Part shown: positions 62,243-64,000 of the stretch, piece by piece
How the letters are laid out: each line of letters starts with the position of its first letter
Position numbering within the stretch: position 1 is the stretch's first letter
Assembly: GCA_934141145.1 (NCBI GenBank)
Contig: CAKPCA010000004.1
Coordinates: 6,656-70,655 of the forward strand
DNA from: an uncultured Bacilli bacterium
GTDB lineage: Bacteria; Bacillota_I; Bacilli_A; RF39; UBA660
DNA length: 64,000 bases
Direction: 5' to 3'
Notes under the pieces: model-generated
Seen by the model: only the letters and a program-made list of their open reading frames with translations
Told to the model about the DNA's origin: nothing
Database searches by the model: none
Position numbers and translations under genes: made by a program

Positions 62243-63580
62243 TTACTTAATATATGTAGTTAATTCTATTTCTCCTATTGCAATACCAACATTTCCGCCA
62301 TAATTACCATTAGGAAAATTCCATTTATAATATTTATAATAGCTTTGTTTTTCTTCTGGTATAGAAACAACATTATATCCAGAAAAATCTTTCTGTTCTA
62401 ATTCACTACTTGATATTAAAATATAATTTTCACCATCATTACTTCCTAAAAGTTCTACTGTTTTAGGTGTTCTATTTGGCAGATCTGTACCATATATTTT
62501 AAATTCACTTATTTTTACATTTATGTCGAATTTTCTAATTAACCAGCCATTATCAACATTTTGATTTAACCATTTTGAATCAGATATTCCATCAAATGCA
62601 CAATATGGATCATGTGATGGATAAATAGAATCAGCAGTTAAAGAATCATTGGAAGTTAAATATGGTAGTGTAACTTTTATATCACCTTTTCCTAGTTCAT
62701 ATTTTGTAATAGTATATACTTCAATTTCTCCGACCGCTATACCATAACTACCACCATAATTTGAACCAAAATTCCATTTATAATATTTGTAATAGTCTTG
62801 CTTTTCGTTTGGAACAATTATTTCTTTACTTCCATCTGTATGCATCTCGATTAATTGACTATTTACTAAAGAGATATAATTCTCATCATCATTACTTCCT
62901 AAAAGTTCTACCGAACTTGGAGTTCTATTAGACATATCACTTCCATGTATATAGAATTTTGATATTTTTTTAGCTTCTTTAAAATTCCACTTTAACCATC
63001 CACCAGTAGTGTTTTGATTTAACCACTTATCTGTGCCACTAGCTATACCATTAAACGCATAATAGCTATCATGCTGTGTTCCATATATTGAATCAGATGT
63101 TATTGTACCTAAATCATTCGTATTTGATGAAACAGATCTAATCAATTCTTCTATTTCATAATATTTAGTTTCGATTTTTCCTATTTTATTAACAGTTTTA
63201 TTCCCTTCATCATCCGTGTTTAATGTATATTTTCCATTACTAAATTCAGTATATATAAATTTATTATTACAATATTTTATTGTTCCTGTATAGTTTTCCT
63301 TATTTTTTACTTTTAACTTAGTATAATTATCATTTTTATTTGTAAAATCAAATAAATAACAATTATCTTCACCCTTAATAAAACTATCTTCTCCTATTAT
63401 ATCGCTTGAACCTAATTGTGTTTTTATCCCATTTTCTATTAATTTTGCACTATCAAGAAATGATTGTTCTTCACTCTTTTCTATTACACTTAATATTTTT
63501 GGCACTGCTATTACTGTTATTATTGCTAAGATTACTATTACCGCTAAAAGCTCTATTAATGTAAATCCTTTTTTCTTCAT
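62243..63580 (-). CDS. Pilin-like surface protein with two discoidin-like domains
   Basis: A third protein with the prepilin leader (KKKG, FTLIELLAVIVIL, then VPKILSVIEKSEEQ). The 445-residue protein has a short pilin-like head, then two copies of an F5/8C-type (discoidin) domain: residues about 160-290 (DSYYAFNGIASGTDKWLNQN, ISKFYIHGSDMSNRTPSSVE) and 310-440 (DPYCAFDGISDSKWLNQN, ISEFKIYGTDLPNRTPKTVE), both with GSND.ENYI and KYYKWNF. This fold often binds glycans. Likely an adhesin held in a pseudopilus or membrane. Confidence 0.8.
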   Translation of the reverse strand: MKKKGFTLIELLAVIVILAIITVIAVPKILSVIEKSEEQSFLDSAKLIENGIKTQLGSSDIIGEDSFIKGEDNCYLFDFTNKNDNYTKLKVKNKENYTGTIKYCNNKFIYTEFSNGKYTLNTDDEGNKTVNKIGKIETKYYEIEELIRSVSSNTNDLGTITSDSIYGTQHDSYYAFNGIASGTDKWLNQNTTGGWLKWNFKEAKKISKFYIHGSDMSNRTPSSVELLGSNDDENYISLVNSQLIEMHTDGSKEIIVPNEKQDYYKYYKWNFGSNYGGSYGIAVGEIEVYTITKYELGKGDIKVTLPYLTSNDSLTADSIYPSHDPYCAFDGISDSKWLNQNVDNGWLIRKFDINVKISEFKIYGTDLPNRTPKTVELLGSNDGENYILISSSELEQKDFSGYNVVSIPEEKQSYYKYYKWNFPNGNYGGNVGIAIGEIELTTYIK

Positions 63581-63656
63581 TTTTTTACTCTCCTATCATA
63601 TACTTTTAGTATACAATTTTGATTTACTTATTGTCAATTTAAAATTTCTTTGTTTA

Positions 63657-63692
63657 CAAAAAAATATCTAATTTTTATTTTAGATATTTTTT
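63657..63692 (-). terminator. Terminator of the Rpn-type gene
   Basis: AAAATATCTAA and TTAGATATTTT pair around eight bases, followed by TTTTTTTG on the minus strand; the stop codon is inside. Confidence 0.7.
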
Positions 63693-64000
63693 ATTTCATT
63701 TATAGATAAACCTGTTGCTTTTGATATGTCTTCTACTTTCATATTCATAGATAATAAATTCCTTGCTATTTCTATTGATTTATTATTTGATCCTTGTTCT
63801 ATGCCTTCTTTTATGCCTTCTTTTATTCCTTCTTTTTTACCATCTTTTAGGCCTTTTTTTAATCCAGAATTATATCCTTTTTCTCTTGATTCATTATATA
63901 AACTATTTTGTATCTTTCTTTTATCTTCTTCTTCACTCATATAACTCATAAACTCTGGATCATTATTCACTATTGTTACTTTTGTTATATATTTATCTAC
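63680..64000 (-). CDS. C-terminus of an Rpn/PD-(D/E)XK nuclease family transposase-like protein
   Basis: The frame enters from the right edge (no start in the window) and encodes about 106 residues: VDKYITKVTI, DPEFMSYMSEEEDKRKIQNS, a Gly/Lys/Glu heptad stretch (KKGLKDGKKEGIKEGIKEGI) and the ending IARNLLSMNMKVEDISKATG followed by LSINEIKNI. This tail is typical of the Rpn family (PD-(D/E)XK nuclease family transposase), whose nuclease core lies before it. The repetitive KEGIKEGI part varies in length between copies. Confidence 0.7.
   Translation of the reverse strand, partial: VDKYITKVTIVNNDPEFMSYMSEEEDKRKIQNSLYNESREKGYNSGLKKGLKDGKKEGIKEGIKEGIEQGSNNKSIEIARNLLSMNMKVEDISKATGLSINEIKNI

Overview
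The window (about three quarters A+T) looks like chromosome of a low-GC, endospore-forming member of the Bacillota, probably an uncultured gut-type Bacilli lineage of the RF39/Erysipelotrichales kind. Evidence for sporulation is direct: sigG, the sigK halves, spoIVB and a YlmC/YmxH-type PRC-barrel gene. The code is the ordinary bacterial one: sigG, yidD and the recombinase end at TGA, and conserved tryptophans are TGG. Almost all host genes lie on the minus strand in short operons separated by hairpin terminators.

Layout. 1-4000: truncated secreted M6 protease and two decayed fragments (DUF4065/Panacea antitoxin, IS1595 transposase). 4000-8200: uvrC, a short YigZ protein, an orphan holin-like protein, an unknown protein and an amidoligase. 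8200-14900: pilin-like adhesin, short smc, rnc, HAD phosphatase. 15100-23700: yidD with a ZnuA-like lipoprotein, CPBP protease, ylmC-like gene, two genes next to sigG, an ABC exporter, mltG. 23700-28950: an operon under an alanine T-box holding cmk fused to mTERF-like helical repeats, two more mTERF-like genes, a short alaS and mltG. 28970-36800: membrane, lipoprotein and pilin-like genes. 36800-40400: HD-domain gene and valS under a valine T-box.

40660-49160 is the main discovery. The sporulation sigma gene sigK is split in the conserved CIDN/EILMH motif by a 7794-bp element with its own large serine recombinase. Rejoining the halves at a shared AATG restores a 233-residue sigma-K. The insertion point matches the Bacillus subtilis skin element, but this element is tiny, has no recognisable virion genes, and carries XRE regulators, two lipoproteins, a paralogous pair of small proteins and a MerR/excisionase-like protein behind an SOS-like box. 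Joining the element ends predicts an attP with inverted-repeat arms, and in that circle the recombinase frame runs without a stop into the repressor-like gene at the other end.

49200-62200 is housekeeping: spoIVB, thyA, xseB-xseA-nusB, M18 aminopeptidase, infC-rpmI-rplT (infC probably starts at AUA; L20 carries a SAP/Rho-N-like tail), rpe-rsgA-prkC-prpC-rlmN. The window ends in a third pilin-like adhesin (discoidin-like domains) and the tail of an Rpn/PD-(D/E)XK-type protein.
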